DNA of 64,000 bases from an uncultured Dehalococcoidia bacterium (GCA_958295515.1 CATQGW010000002.1:86332-150331); one strand, 5' to 3'. Positions 1 through 8,798 are shown, counted from the stretch's first letter. The notes: generated from the letters alone by a model not told the origin. Made by a program: numbers and translations.

Positions 1-852
1 GGCGACGCGGTGACCAACGGCGTGCGGTTGCACTACGTCGAACAGGGCGAGGGCCCGCTGATCCTGCTGCTGCACGGCTTCCCCGAGCACTGGTATTCCT
101 GGCGGCACCAGATTGGTCCGCTGGCGAAGGCCGGCTTTCGCGTCGTCGCTCCCGACCTGCGCGGCTACAACCTCTCGCAGAAGCCGCGCGGCGGCTACGA
201 CATCAAGACTCTGACTACGGATGTGCGCGGGCTGATCCGCGCGCTCGGCGAGCGCAGCGCCACCGTCGTGGGGCACGACTGGGGCGGGATTATCGCGCTG
301 CAGTTCCCGATCGACTACCCGAAGGCCTGCGACCGGCTGATCGTGATGAATGCGCCGCTGATTCGCTCACGCTACTGGCAGCGCGACAACTATCCCAACA
401 ATCTCTACGCGCTGGTCATGCACCTGCCGTTCCTGGCCAAGCGGCGGATGTGGGGCGATGTCGACGCGGCGGTGCGGCAGATTTTCCGCGGCGTGGCGGC
501 CGACCACGAACCCTGGAGCGAAGAGGACTACGCGGAGTTCGCGCGCGCGCTGCGGCAGCCGGGCGCGATCGACGCGGCGATGAAGTACTACCGCAACATC
601 TACTGGCCGGACTGGTTCCTGACCTGGCAGGATCGCAACGAGCGGGTTCGCTGTCCCACACAGTTCATCTGGGGCGCGCAGGACCGCGCGGTGCGGCTCG
701 AATTCATGGAAGAGGCGGCCGGCCAGGTCGACAACCTGCGCACCCACATCGTTGAGCAAGCCGGGCACTGGGTGCAGCAGGAGCAGCCCGCCGAGGTGAC
801 GGCCGCGATGCTCGCCTTCCTCACCAACAGCCCGTCCAACCGCGCCGAATGA
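1..852 (+). CDS. alpha/beta hydrolase, epoxide hydrolase-like (5' end uncertain)
   Basis: Epoxide-hydrolase/haloalkane-dehalogenase branch of the alpha/beta hydrolase fold. Counting from the GTG at 10, the oxyanion motif HGFPEHW is at 22-28, the nucleophile Asp90 lies in GHDWGG, the acid Asp225 in WGAQD and the base His253 in AGHW. A Tyr pair at 193-194 fits the lid tyrosines of epoxide hydrolases. The reading frame is open to base 1, so the true start may lie upstream; from the GTG it would be 280 residues, a normal length. It overlaps the next hydrolase gene by ATGA, so the two are probably co-translated. The substrate is unknown; haloacid or haloalkane dehalogenase is the alternative. Confidence 0.85.
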   Translation, partial: GDAVTNGVRLHYVEQGEGPLILLLHGFPEHWYSWRHQIGPLAKAGFRVVAPDLRGYNLSQKPRGGYDIKTLTTDVRGLIRALGERSATVVGHDWGGIIALQFPIDYPKACDRLIVMNAPLIRSRYWQRDNYPNNLYALVMHLPFLAKRRMWGDVDAAVRQIFRGVAADHEPWSEEDYAEFARALRQPGAIDAAMKYYRNIYWPDWFLTWQDRNERVRCPTQFIWGAQDRAVRLEFMEEAAGQVDNLRTHIVEQAGHWVQQEQPAEVTAAMLAFLTNSPSNRAE

Positions 853-1862
853 GCGAAGGCGAGACAGCGCAAGTCCCCGAGGGCGAACCGCCCGGTCCCT
901 GGACGCACGGCTATGCCGTGGGCGCGGGCGGCGTGCGCCTGCACTACGTTGAGCAACGCCCCGAGGACCGCGAGGACGCGCCGCTGGTCGTGCTGCTGCA
1001 CGGCTTCCCCGAGTTCTGGTGGTCCTGGCGCGAGCAGATTCCCGCCCTCGCCGCCGACGGATATTGGGTTGTCGCGCCAGATCTGCGCGGCTACAACCTC
1101 TCCGACAAACCTTCCGAGATCGGCGACTACGCGATTGAGCATCTGGTTGAAGATCTGCGTCTGCTGATCGCCCACTGCGGGCATGAGCGCGCCGCCGTGG
1201 TCGGCCACGATTGGGGCGGGCAGGTCGCCTGGCAGTTTGCGATGGAGCATCCCGAGCAGACCGAGCGGGTGGTCGTGCTCAACTCGCCGCACCCGCAGCG
1301 CATGCAGGAGGCGTTCAGCGGTCGCCCCAACCTGCGCCAGCTGCGCCGCTCCTGGTACATGTTCGTGTTCCAGCTGCCCTGGCTGCCCGAGCGCTGGCTG
1401 GCGACCAACGACTACGAGCGGGTCGGTCTGATCTTCCGCGACACCGCTGCCCATCGCGAGGCGTTCCTGCCCGATGTGTTGCAGCGCTTCCGCGCCGCCG
1501 CCGCCCGGCCGGGCGCGATGGCCGCCGCGATCCACTACTACCGCGCCGCCGTACGCAGCGGCGCGCGGGAGAACCTCCAGCAGCTGCGCGCCTCGGCGCC
1601 GGACGCTCTCAAGCCGATGCTCGGCGACGCCGAGCCGCCCGAAGCGCGGCTGTGGCCGAAGATCGGCGCTCCCGCGCTGCTGATCTGGGGCGAGCGCGAT
1701 GCCGCCCTCGGCCGCGAGCTCACCGAGGGAATGGAGCCGCTCTTCGGCGGTCCGTTCGAGCTCGTCTATCTCCCCGATTGCGGCCACTGGACGCAGCAGG
1801 AATGCCCGGAAGATGTCAACCGCCTGCTGCTGGACTTCCTCGACCGCTACGCCGCCGACTGA
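849..1862 (+). CDS. alpha/beta hydrolase, epoxide hydrolase-like
   Basis: Paralogue of the preceding gene, 337 residues with an extra N-terminal stretch of about 25. HGFPEFWWSW is at 51-60, the nucleophile Asp121 in GHDWGG, Asp284 in WGERD and His313 in CGHW, giving a complete Asp-Asp-His triad. Tyr230-Tyr231 in HYYR fit the lid tyrosines that polarise an epoxide. Its ATG overlaps the stop of the upstream hydrolase (ATGA), so the pair forms a two-gene operon. The two proteins differ in the cap region, which suggests different substrates. The physiological substrate cannot be told from sequence. Confidence 0.87.
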   Translation: MSEGETAQVPEGEPPGPWTHGYAVGAGGVRLHYVEQRPEDREDAPLVVLLHGFPEFWWSWREQIPALAADGYWVVAPDLRGYNLSDKPSEIGDYAIEHLVEDLRLLIAHCGHERAAVVGHDWGGQVAWQFAMEHPEQTERVVVLNSPHPQRMQEAFSGRPNLRQLRRSWYMFVFQLPWLPERWLATNDYERVGLIFRDTAAHREAFLPDVLQRFRAAAARPGAMAAAIHYYRAAVRSGARENLQQLRASAPDALKPMLGDAEPPEARLWPKIGAPALLIWGERDAALGRELTEGMEPLFGGPFELVYLPDCGHWTQQECPEDVNRLLLDFLDRYAAD

Positions 1863-1865
1863 TCC

Positions 1866-2369
1866 TTAGCCCGAGAAGGCGGCAATCGCCCCGATGATCA
1901 CGCCGGCAGCGCCGATGATGACGACGCTGACTACGCCGACCGCGCGCCAGATCTGCTTCTCCATGCGCTCGCGGTCGGTTTCTCGCTGCTGGTCGGCGTG
2001 CTCGCGGTCGGCCTTGCGTTGCTGGTCGGAGTGCTCGCGCTCCGCGGCAAGACGCTCTTCAATGAGCTTGTTCTGCGCCTCAAAGAGTTGCAGGATCTGT
2101 CGATCCTGCGCAGCGAAGCGTTCCTCAATGAGTCGGTCCTGCGCAGCGGAGCGCTCCTCGATGAGCCGATCTTGCGCAGCGAAGCGTGCTTCCATCAACC
2201 GTTCGGACGCTGCGAACCCGTCGTCGACACGCTGCTCAAGCCGCGCCACATCCTCTTTGGTCGCCAAGATGTCCAGCTCATCCTCCAGCGCGTCGCCGAA
2301 GTCGCGCGCCGGCTGATCGGTGAGGCCGCCTGCGGTGAGTACATCGTGAAAGCGAAGTTTGTCGACCAT
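1866..2369 (-). CDS. coiled-coil protein with C-terminal membrane anchor (DUF1640-like)
   Basis: About 167 residues from the internal ATG at 2369 (MVDKLRFHDVL); a start at 2390 would add seven residues. A short N-terminal globular part (DALEDELDILATKEDVA) is followed by a long charged heptad region with repeated AAQDRLIEER units, then a hydrophobic C-terminal segment of about 22 residues ending AAFSG. This layout (helix, coiled coil, tail anchor) resembles DUF1640/CCDC90-type proteins. It lies 42 bases after the MetE-like gene on the same strand and converges on the hydrolase pair. The internal repeat may vary in copy number between strains. Function unknown. Confidence 0.6.
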   Translation of the reverse strand: MVDKLRFHDVLTAGGLTDQPARDFGDALEDELDILATKEDVARLEQRVDDGFAASERLMEARFAAQDRLIEERSAAQDRLIEERFAAQDRQILQLFEAQNKLIEERLAAEREHSDQQRKADREHADQQRETDRERMEKQIWRAVGVVSVVIIGAAGVIIGAIAAFSG

Positions 2370-2411
2370 CGTCGCCACAGCATACGGCAAATCCGTACCG
2401 CTGGTTCGAGA

Positions 2412-3521
2412 TCAGGTCAGGGGATGATCCGGGTCGACGTCCGTCGTTGCGGCGATCCAATAGCGCCGCCGGATGCCCATCGAGAGCTCCTCCAGATCGA
2501 CCGCCGCCCGCTGTTCCTGCTCGGGTGTGAGGCCTGCTGCTCCACACACGCCGGTCAAAATTGAGCGCTTGAAGATGAGGCCCACGCTGGCGTCCACGAA
2601 CGACAGCTCGCGCGCCGCCCGCGCGAGGAAGTACTGCATCTCGCGCGAGTCGAACGGCTCCGATGCGGCGCTGTCGGTCGGCCAGAGACCCCAGCCGAGG
2701 TAGCCGCCGCGCGCGACGTGCTCGCGGATTGCCCGGCGGTGGGCGATCACGTCCTCGACGGCGCCCTCGCGCCCGTCGAAGTGGATCAGGTTTGGGCGGC
2801 AGTCCAGCGCGCGCGTCCAGTTGGGGCGTCCGCAGCAGTGGATGCCGGCCAGCGCGCCGAGCCGCTGGACGGGCTCGATTGCCGCCCGCAGCACCGGCCC
2901 GACATGCCGCCAGGCGAGCGGCAGCGACGGCTCGCCGACGGCGGCCAGTTCCGGCTCATCGAACATAATGACCGCTTGATAGCCCAGGTCTTGCAAAGCG
3001 CGCGCCTGCGCTGCGGCGGCGCGGCCGATGAACGCCGCAAGGCGTTCCAACAGCGCCAGGTCTTCGTGCGGCGGCGCGCCCGATGCGGTGCGCGACCATT
3101 TGGACAGCGTCAGCGGCCCCACGATCTGCCCTTTGACGACATTCGGACGCCGCTCCTCGGGCAGCGCGGGCAGACGCGCCAGCAGCTCGTGTAAGCCCGC
3201 CGCCCGCTCCGCCGGCGGCAGCCGATCCCCTGCTGCGACCTCCGCATCGCTCAGCGAGCCGCTCCAGCGCAGTAGTTCGCCGTCCCAGCTTGCGCCGGGC
3301 AGCGACAGACCGACTTGCGGGATCATCTGCTCCAGCGGATCGCGGTTGGGCAGCTGCGGCCAGAACGGCATCCGCCAGTAGCCGTCGAGCACATCGTTGA
3401 CGGCCGCGACCGGATCGGCATGGCAGCTGGAGCCGATCCCGGTGGGATAGAGCGGCAGATGAATCGGCGCGTCCACAGGATGCTCCCAACGCTGGGCAGA
3501 CGCTGGCGAGTCTACCTGCAC
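2412..3521 (-). CDS. MetE C-terminal-domain-like (cobalamin-independent methionine synthase family) protein
   Basis: Stand-alone protein of 369 residues related to the zinc-dependent catalytic barrel of MetE and corrinoid methyltransferases. The expected zinc ligands are visible: His228 and Cys230 in HCCGRPNW and Cys326 in TGVCGAAG; the FDEPEL motif is at 187-192. No N-terminal MetE half is present, so it is half the size of true MetE. Family members of this length are usually uncharacterised methyltransferases rather than proven methionine synthases. The GTG at 3521 is used, with a weak Shine-Dalgarno-like GTGAGG just upstream. It is divergent from nrdJ and followed by the coiled-coil gene. 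Confidence 0.72.
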   Translation of the reverse strand: MQVDSPASAQRWEHPVDAPIHLPLYPTGIGSSCHADPVAAVNDVLDGYWRMPFWPQLPNRDPLEQMIPQVGLSLPGASWDGELLRWSGSLSDAEVAAGDRLPPAERAAGLHELLARLPALPEERRPNVVKGQIVGPLTLSKWSRTASGAPPHEDLALLERLAAFIGRAAAAQARALQDLGYQAVIMFDEPELAAVGEPSLPLAWRHVGPVLRAAIEPVQRLGALAGIHCCGRPNWTRALDCRPNLIHFDGREGAVEDVIAHRRAIREHVARGGYLGWGLWPTDSAASEPFDSREMQYFLARAARELSFVDASVGLIFKRSILTGVCGAAGLTPEQEQRAAVDLEELSMGIRRRYWIAATTDVDPDHPLT

Positions 3522-3585
3522 GCCTCACTCAGCGGCCTCAGGTCGCTAGGTGAGATAATGCTAATCCTCAAATTGGGGTTTCACA

Positions 3586-3666
3586 GGCGGTAACCTCAGC
3601 CGCCAACGGATTGGCTGGCCCTGCGGGTGCGGTTGCCAATCTGCTCAAGGGTCTCTACCATTGAGC
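3586..3666 (+). promoter_or_regulatory. structured 5' leader of nrdJ, three consecutive hairpins
   Basis: Three strong stems lie in a row upstream of nrdJ: GGCGG (3586-3590) with CCGCC (3600-3604); GATTGGC (3609-3615) with GCCAATC (3635-3641); GCTCAA (3643-3648) with TTGAGC (3661-3666), the last extendable by GGT/ACC inside its loop. An AT-richer stretch at 3551-3580 is a plausible promoter. A structured leader before a B12-dependent reductase suggests riboswitch control, but the classic B12 box GCCACTG is absent and I cannot assign it to a known class. Confidence 0.4.
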
Positions 3667-3700
3667 CCCCAACGGGACGTAAATCCGCGCTTAACCGCGT

Positions 3701-6613
3701 ATGCACGCAAACCGAAGCCGGAACGAAACAGAACGTGCGATGACTGCCTCGAAAGACTCCGACGAGACCACCGTCGCGGGTAGCGACGTGTTCGAGGAGA
3801 TCGACCAGATTCAGCCTGCCCCGCCGGCCGTCCGCGAGCCGCTGATTGGCCGCCGCTTCACCCGACCCGGCGGCGATGTCTACGGCGACATCGAGTGGAC
3901 CTGGCGCACCGCCGCGATCACCTCCGACAGCGGTGAGACGATCTTCGAGCAGGACGGGATTGAGACGCCCTCCTTCTGGTCCCAGACGGCGACCAACATC
4001 GTCGCCTCCAAGTACTTCTACGGCGCGCTCGACTCGCCCGAGCGCGAGTCTTCGATGAAAACCCTGGTTGACCGCGTGGTCGACACGATCGGCGGCTGGG
4101 GGCGCGAGGGCGGCTATTTCACCGACCAGGCCTCGGCCAGCGCCTTCGAACAGGAGCTGCGCTTCCTGCTGATCAACCAGTACGCGGCGTTCAACAGCCC
4201 GGTCTGGTTCAACGTCGGCGTCGAGGCCAAGCCGCAGTGCTCGGCCTGCTTCATCAACTCTGTCGAGGACACGATGGAGTCGATCATGGACCTCGCCAAG
4301 CGCGAGGCGCTGCTGTTCAAGTGGGGCTCCGGCACCGGCAGCAACCTCTCGACGCTGCGCTCCAGCAGGGAGTCGTTGGCCGGCGGCGGCGTGGCCTCCG
4401 GGCCCGTCTCCTTCATGCGCGGCTACGACGCCTTCGCCAACGTGATCAAGTCGGGCGGCAAAACCCGCCGCGCGGCGAAGATGATCATCCTCGACGCCGA
4501 CCACCCCGATGTGCTGGAGTTCATCCACTCCAAGGCCTACGAGGAACGCAAGGCGTGGGCGCTGATCGATGCCGGCTACGACGGTTCGCTGAACGGCGAC
4601 GCCTACTCGTCGGTCTCGTTCCAGAACGCCAACCACAGCGTGCGCGTGAGCGACGCCTTCATGCAGGCGGTCGAGGCCGACGCGTCCTACTGGACGCGGG
4701 CGATCACGACTGGCCAGCCGATGGATCAGCTCAAGGCGCGCGCAGTGCTGCGCGCCGTCTCCGAGGCGACTCACCAGTGCGGCGACCCCGGCCTCCAGTT
4801 CGACACGACGATCAACGACTGGAATCCCTGCGCCGCCACCGACCGCATCTACGCCAGCAACCCTTGTTCTGAATACATGTTCTTGAACGACACGGCCTGC
4901 AACCTGGCATCGCTGAACCTGCTCAAGTTCTACGACCTTGAGACGCATGAGTTTGATGTTGAGGGCTATCGGCACGCCTGCCGCGTGCTGATTACCGCGC
5001 AGGAGATCATCGTCAGCAACGCCTCTTACCCCTCCGAGCTGATCCGCCGCAACAGCGAGCGCTTCCGTCCGCTGGGGCTGGGCTACACCAACCTCGGGGC
5101 GCTGCTGATGGCCCGCGGACTGCCCTACGACTCCAGGCCCGGGCGCGCGCTCGCCGCCGCCGTCACCGCGGTGATGACCGGCGAGGCCTACGCGCAGTCG
5201 GCGCGCATCGCGGAGCGGATCGGGACATTCGAGGCCTACCCCGAGAACCGCGATTCGTTCAGCCGCGTGATCGGCAAGCACCGCGCAGCGGTGTCCCGGA
5301 TCGAGGGTCTTGAGACGGTCGCCGAACCGCTGCGCGCCGCCGCCGAGGATGCCTGGGCGCAGGCGCAGCGGCTGGGCGCATTGCACGGCTTCCGCAACGC
5401 GCAGGCCACCGTGCTCGCGCCGACCGGCACAATCGCCTTCATGATGGACTGCGACACCACCGGCGTGGAGCCGGACCTGGCGCTGGTCAAGTACAAGAAT
5501 CTCTCCGGCGGCGGCTACATCAAGCTGGTCAACCGCACGGTGCCCGCCGCGCTCGCGCGGCTGGGCTACGACGACGCGGCGATCAACGCGATCGTCTCGG
5601 CGATCGACGACGACGGCACGATTGAGCACGCCGCCGAGCTCGATCCCGAGCACCTGCCGATCTTCGATTGCGCCTTCCGCCCCGCAACCGGCGTGCGCAG
5701 CATCGCGCCGCTCGGCCATGTGCGGATGCTGGGCGCGGTGCAGCCCTTCATCTCCGGGGCCGTCTCCAAGACCGTCAATGTGCCTGAAGAGGCGACCGTT
5801 GAAGACATCATGGACGCCTACACCGCGGCCTGGAAGCTGGGCGTGAAGGCGATCGCGATCTACCGCGATAACTCAAAGCGCATCCAGCCGCTCGAAACTG
5901 GCGAGCGGGTGGACGGCGAGAAGGTCGGCGAGGTGAAGCAGGAGCCGCGCTTCAGCTCGCCGCTGGACGCGCCGATGGTGCTCAACGACTCCACCTCGCC
6001 GCCCGCCTACCGACGCCACCGCCTGCCCGACGAGCGCGCCGCCGTGACCCACAAGTTCACGATCGGCGAGCACGAGGGCTACATCACGATCGGCGAGTAC
6101 GCCGACGGCTCGCCCGGCGAGGTGTTCGTCCAGATCTCCAAGGAAGGCTCGGCCGTCTCCGGGCTGATGGACGCGGTGGGCGCGCTGACCTCGGTCGCGC
6201 TCCAGTCCGGCGTGCCGCTGGCCACGCTGGTCAAGAAGTTCCGCCACATGCGCTTCGAGCCGTCGGGCTGGACGCGCTCGCCGGACATCGGCCACGCCGA
6301 CTCGATTCTCGACTACGTCTTCCGCTGGATGGGCAACCGCTACCCCAGCGACGAGGAGGGCGACGCCGCCGCGGGACAGGCACGCCTCGTCCTCGAAGAG
6401 GACATCGTCCTCGCGGACGAAGCCAAAGGCCCGACGCCGATCACCGCCGGCCTCGCCGAACCCCGCGCCAGGTACGAGACCGGCAATGGTCCCGAGGCGT
6501 CGTTCCAAAACCAGCTCGACGCGCCACCCTGCGCGGAGTGCGGCTCGATCATGGTGCGCAGCGGCTCCTGCTTCCGCTGCTACAACTGCGGCGCGACCAG
6601 CGGCTGCTCCTGA
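3701..6613 (+). CDS. nrdJ: adenosylcobalamin-dependent (class II) ribonucleoside-diphosphate reductase
   Basis: Makes deoxyribonucleotides using adenosylcobalamin as radical source, so it needs neither oxygen nor a small subunit. It is 970 residues. The KPQCSACF segment near 177 carries the first redox cysteine, and NPCSEY near 387-392 carries the thiyl-radical Cys and the Glu of class II/III enzymes. A TSCPD-type domain follows (GYITIGEYADGSPGEVF), and the tail ends in a Cys-rich zinc ribbon (CAECG, CFRCYNCG) that reloads the active site. ATG 3740 (MTASKDSDE) is an equally possible start; neither has a clear ribosome site. It sits alone behind a hairpin-rich leader. No class I nrdAB genes occur in this window. 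Confidence 0.95.
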   Translation: MHANRSRNETERAMTASKDSDETTVAGSDVFEEIDQIQPAPPAVREPLIGRRFTRPGGDVYGDIEWTWRTAAITSDSGETIFEQDGIETPSFWSQTATNIVASKYFYGALDSPERESSMKTLVDRVVDTIGGWGREGGYFTDQASASAFEQELRFLLINQYAAFNSPVWFNVGVEAKPQCSACFINSVEDTMESIMDLAKREALLFKWGSGTGSNLSTLRSSRESLAGGGVASGPVSFMRGYDAFANVIKSGGKTRRAAKMIILDADHPDVLEFIHSKAYEERKAWALIDAGYDGSLNGDAYSSVSFQNANHSVRVSDAFMQAVEADASYWTRAITTGQPMDQLKARAVLRAVSEATHQCGDPGLQFDTTINDWNPCAATDRIYASNPCSEYMFLNDTACNLASLNLLKFYDLETHEFDVEGYRHACRVLITAQEIIVSNASYPSELIRRNSERFRPLGLGYTNLGALLMARGLPYDSRPGRALAAAVTAVMTGEAYAQSARIAERIGTFEAYPENRDSFSRVIGKHRAAVSRIEGLETVAEPLRAAAEDAWAQAQRLGALHGFRNAQATVLAPTGTIAFMMDCDTTGVEPDLALVKYKNLSGGGYIKLVNRTVPAALARLGYDDAAINAIVSAIDDDGTIEHAAELDPEHLPIFDCAFRPATGVRSIAPLGHVRMLGAVQPFISGAVSKTVNVPEEATVEDIMDAYTAAWKLGVKAIAIYRDNSKRIQPLETGERVDGEKVGEVKQEPRFSSPLDAPMVLNDSTSPPAYRRHRLPDERAAVTHKFTIGEHEGYITIGEYADGSPGEVFVQISKEGSAVSGLMDAVGALTSVALQSGVPLATLVKKFRHMRFEPSGWTRSPDIGHADSILDYVFRWMGNRYPSDEEGDAAAGQARLVLEEDIVLADEAKGPTPITAGLAEPRARYETGNGPEASFQNQLDAPPCAECGSIMVRSGSCFRCYNCGATSGCS

Positions 6614-6622
6614 CCTAGCCCG

Positions 6623-7048
6623 CTAGTCCTCGCGTTCCACCACCACCGTCCCGAAGATGCGGTCCACCACGCCGCGTCCGTCCTTCAGGACGAGCATCGT
6701 CGCCGAGCCTGCCAGCGACACCAACAGCCAGAGCAGCGCCACCGCTGTCAGCGTCGCCCAGATGCTGCCCGGATTCTCGTTCGGCTCCAGCACCGGGATC
6801 AGGATCAGCATCACGACCGGCCCGACGATCATGAGCCAGTTGAACAGCTCGCGGAGCGCGACCCGCACCGTCGACGCCGGCTTCCCATCGGTCGTGTTCA
6901 CAGACAAGCCCACCAGCGACTTCCCCGGCGACTGGCCGTCGGGCAGCCGTCCCAGCCAGATCAGCCAGCCGACGACCAGACTGAGCGGCACCAGCAGGAG
7001 CTGCGCTGCAAACGCTCCGACCCGCCGTCCGCGTCCTGCGTTTCGCAT
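6623..7048 (-). CDS. RDD family membrane protein
   Basis: Small integral membrane protein of about 141 residues, started at the ATG at 7048, which has an AAGGGAG ribosome site; an upstream start at 7096 is less likely. It keeps the second half of the RDD pattern, DGQSPGKSLVGLSV, and ends in DRIFGTVVVERED. There are three or four hydrophobic segments. It is the last of three tandem RDD genes on this strand. RDD proteins have been linked to Na+/H+ exchange in some bacteria, but function here is unknown. Its stop lies ten bases from the end of convergent nrdJ. Confidence 0.75.
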   Translation of the reverse strand: MRNAGRGRRVGAFAAQLLLVPLSLVVGWLIWLGRLPDGQSPGKSLVGLSVNTTDGKPASTVRVALRELFNWLMIVGPVVMLILIPVLEPNENPGSIWATLTAVALLWLLVSLAGSATMLVLKDGRGVVDRIFGTVVVERED

Positions 7049-7080
7049 TGTCGTACTCCCTTGCCGGATCCCGCTCCGGC

Positions 7081-7099
7081 CGTATGCAGATACCATACG
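7081..7099. promoter_or_regulatory. perfect inverted repeat, possible operator
   Basis: CGTATG (7081-7086), seven bases, CATACG (7094-7099), in the short gap between two RDD genes and about 35 bases upstream of the ATG at 7048. It could be a regulator site or a short hairpin in a polycistronic message. No matching copy was noticed elsewhere in the window. Confidence 0.3.
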
Positions 7100-7117
7100 C
7101 CCTGCCTCCGCGACTCC

Positions 7118-7810
7118 TCACTCTTCCAAACGCCGCAGCAGATCGGCGCGGCGACGCTCGTACTCGAACTGCGACAGGCCTTCACGCTCCGCCTCAAGCG
7201 CCAGCAGCTCCGGTGGGAGCGGCGGCGCGGCCGGCTGGGGCGGCGGCGCGGGTTGCGGCGGTGGGGCGGGGGGCAGCACCGCCGGCGGGGCGGGCGGCGG
7301 CAGCCGTAGCGAGTCCGCCTGCGGAGCTTTCGGCGGAGCCGTGATCAGCGGCGCCCGACGCACCACCACCAGCGTCCCCACCATCCGATCGTGGACGCAC
7401 TGACGATCGGGATTGAGCAGCATCCAGGCCCCGTCCACAATCGTCGGCAGGCCCACGAAGAGGTAGCCGAGCAGTCCGAAGAGCAGCCGCTTGATCGCGA
7501 ACTCGCGCATCCACATCCGCTGCGGCGTGACCGGCTGTCCGTCTTCGGCCAGCACGTACATGCCCAGCAGACGCTTGCCCGGCGACTGCCCGTCGCGCGA
7601 GGTGTGCCACATCCAGACCAACCAGGGGAGTACACCGAGCAGCAGGATCAGGATGTCCAGCAGCTCCGCGCCCAAACGGAAGTGAAACGGCGCGGCGCGG
7701 TCGCCGCTGTAGGGGTGCGAGTTGAGCACCCAGCAGCGCAGGCAGAACCGCCCCACATCGGGGTAGCGCCCGCAGGCCGGGCAGACTTCGGAGCGCTGCG
7801 GCTGCGTCAT
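7118..7810 (-). CDS. RDD family membrane protein with N-terminal zinc ribbon and C-terminal SHOCT-like segment
   Basis: Protein of 230 residues in three parts. Cys10, Cys13, Cys23 and Cys26 form a zinc ribbon (CPACG, CLRC). An RDD membrane domain spans about 45-155 with the signature DGQSPGKRLLGMYV. A Pro/Ala-rich linker leads to a short helical C-terminus (residues 198-230, LSQFEYERRRADLLRRL) that looks like a SHOCT oligomerisation helix. It is the middle of three tandem RDD genes. Function unknown; the zinc ribbon plus membrane plus SHOCT layout suggests a scaffold or sensor rather than a simple transporter. Confidence 0.75.
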   Translation of the reverse strand: MTQPQRSEVCPACGRYPDVGRFCLRCWVLNSHPYSGDRAAPFHFRLGAELLDILILLLGVLPWLVWMWHTSRDGQSPGKRLLGMYVLAEDGQPVTPQRMWMREFAIKRLLFGLLGYLFVGLPTIVDGAWMLLNPDRQCVHDRMVGTLVVVRRAPLITAPPKAPQADSLRLPPPAPPAVLPPAPPPQPAPPPQPAAPPLPPELLALEAEREGLSQFEYERRRADLLRRLEE

Positions 7811-7852
7811 ACCCGCACAGCATCGCGCACCGCGCGGCAGTCGGGAGCGGAG

Positions 7853-8560
7853 CTAGCGATCCGGCGGCAGCTCGCCCGGCGGCGACGGATGCCCATGCTG
7901 CGAGCCTCCGGTCGGTACGCCCAGCACCAGCTGCCGCTGCCGCACGACGACGGTGTCGAAGATGAAGTCGTGCAGCGCCCGACGATCGCGCTGCCACAGC
8001 ACCCACGCCACATTGACGATGAAGGCGATGCCCACCGCCATGGCCGCCGTGCTGGTCACGTCCTGCACGGAGTCGCCCACGATGACCGAGATCACGGTAA
8101 AGATCAGACCCAGTCCGCTGGGCCAGTGATCGCGCACGATCACCCGCGCGGCGGACGCGGTGCCGCCGCCCGCTCGATAGACATACAGGCCGAGCATCCG
8201 CATGCCGGGCGATTGCCCGTACTTGGCGGTCAAGAGCCAGCCGAGCACCGCGCCGCCCACCATGGCCGCGCTGATCACCAGTTCATCGGTGCGGGTCAGA
8301 ACGAACTCTGGGTTACCGTCTTCGTTGTCGATCTGCTCGCTCAATACCAGCATCAGCACCACGAAGACGATCGCCAGTCCGATCGAATCGATCAGATAGG
8401 CCGCCAGCCGTCGCATCCGCGGCGCGAGTTCGAGCGTGCCCGATCTGTCGAAGCGCAAGTTGCCGCAGTTGCCGCAGGACAGCCCATCCTGCCAAATTCG
8501 CGCGCCGCAGCCCGCGCACATCTCCCCCTCGCCCGTCCCCGGCTGTCCAAAGTCGCTCAT
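7853..8560 (-). CDS. RDD family membrane protein with N-terminal zinc ribbon
   Basis: Protein of 235 residues. Cys15, Cys18, Cys29 and Cys32 (CAGCG, CGNCG) form a zinc ribbon, followed by an RDD domain with RRLAAYLIDSIG, the KYGQSPGMRMLGLYV signature and a closing LHDFIFDTVVVRQR. About four to five membrane helices. It is the first of three tandem RDD genes and probably their promoter-proximal member: a TAAGCT box ends six bases before the ATG, predicting a leaderless message. The trio looks like a local duplication with domain shuffling. Function unknown. Confidence 0.77.
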   Translation of the reverse strand: MSDFGQPGTGEGEMCAGCGARIWQDGLSCGNCGNLRFDRSGTLELAPRMRRLAAYLIDSIGLAIVFVVLMLVLSEQIDNEDGNPEFVLTRTDELVISAAMVGGAVLGWLLTAKYGQSPGMRMLGLYVYRAGGGTASAARVIVRDHWPSGLGLIFTVISVIVGDSVQDVTSTAAMAVGIAFIVNVAWVLWQRDRRALHDFIFDTVVVRQRQLVLGVPTGGSQHGHPSPPGELPPDR

Positions 8561-8566
8561 CGGAGC

Positions 8567-8572
8567 AGCTTA
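8567..8572 (-). promoter_or_regulatory. -10 box TAAGCT of a leaderless gene
   Basis: On the minus strand TAAGCT is followed by six bases (GCTCCG) and then the ATG at 8560. It matches the TANNNT plus 6-nt arrangement seen at many other starts in the window. Confidence 0.5.
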
Positions 8573-8616
8573 CCCCGTCACTCGCCCCTCCTCGTCATAC
8601 CCGCGCCGTCTCCCTC

Positions 8617-8712
8617 GTCATTGCCGCGCCCCGCCGCGGCAATCTCGCCGTGCCCGCACCGACCTTCGTGCCGCTCACCGCGAGATACCCGCGGCAAGCG
8701 CGGGTATGACGA
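8617..8712. repeat. REPIN-like inverted pair of REP palindromes
   Basis: The left palindrome has a 9-bp stem ATTGCCGCG (8621-8629) / CGCGGCAAT (8636-8644) inside CGTC...CTCGCC. The right one, in opposite orientation, has ATACCCGCG (8686-8694) / CGCGGGTAT (8700-8708) and ends ATGACG. They are separated by about 35 bases, so the whole is a large imperfect inverted repeat between the RDD and PHP genes. Degenerate half copies flank it (near 8594 and 8722-8757). Confidence 0.75.
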
Positions 8713-8798
8713 GGATGGGGCGAGTGTGACGGAGGAGCAGCGAGTATGACGGAGGGCGGGAGCAGTGAAGGCGCATCGGCAGAATGGCGTGGACGACG

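Noticed and set aside
3541..3700. A canonical adenosylcobalamin riboswitch before nrdJ
   Set aside because: The B12 box GCCACTG and the conserved core blocks are not present; only generic hairpins can be shown.
3596..5719. A 707-residue open frame on the strand opposite nrdJ
   Set aside because: It is a shadow of GC-rich third-position bias; the nrdJ frame has full family motifs and the opposite frame has none.
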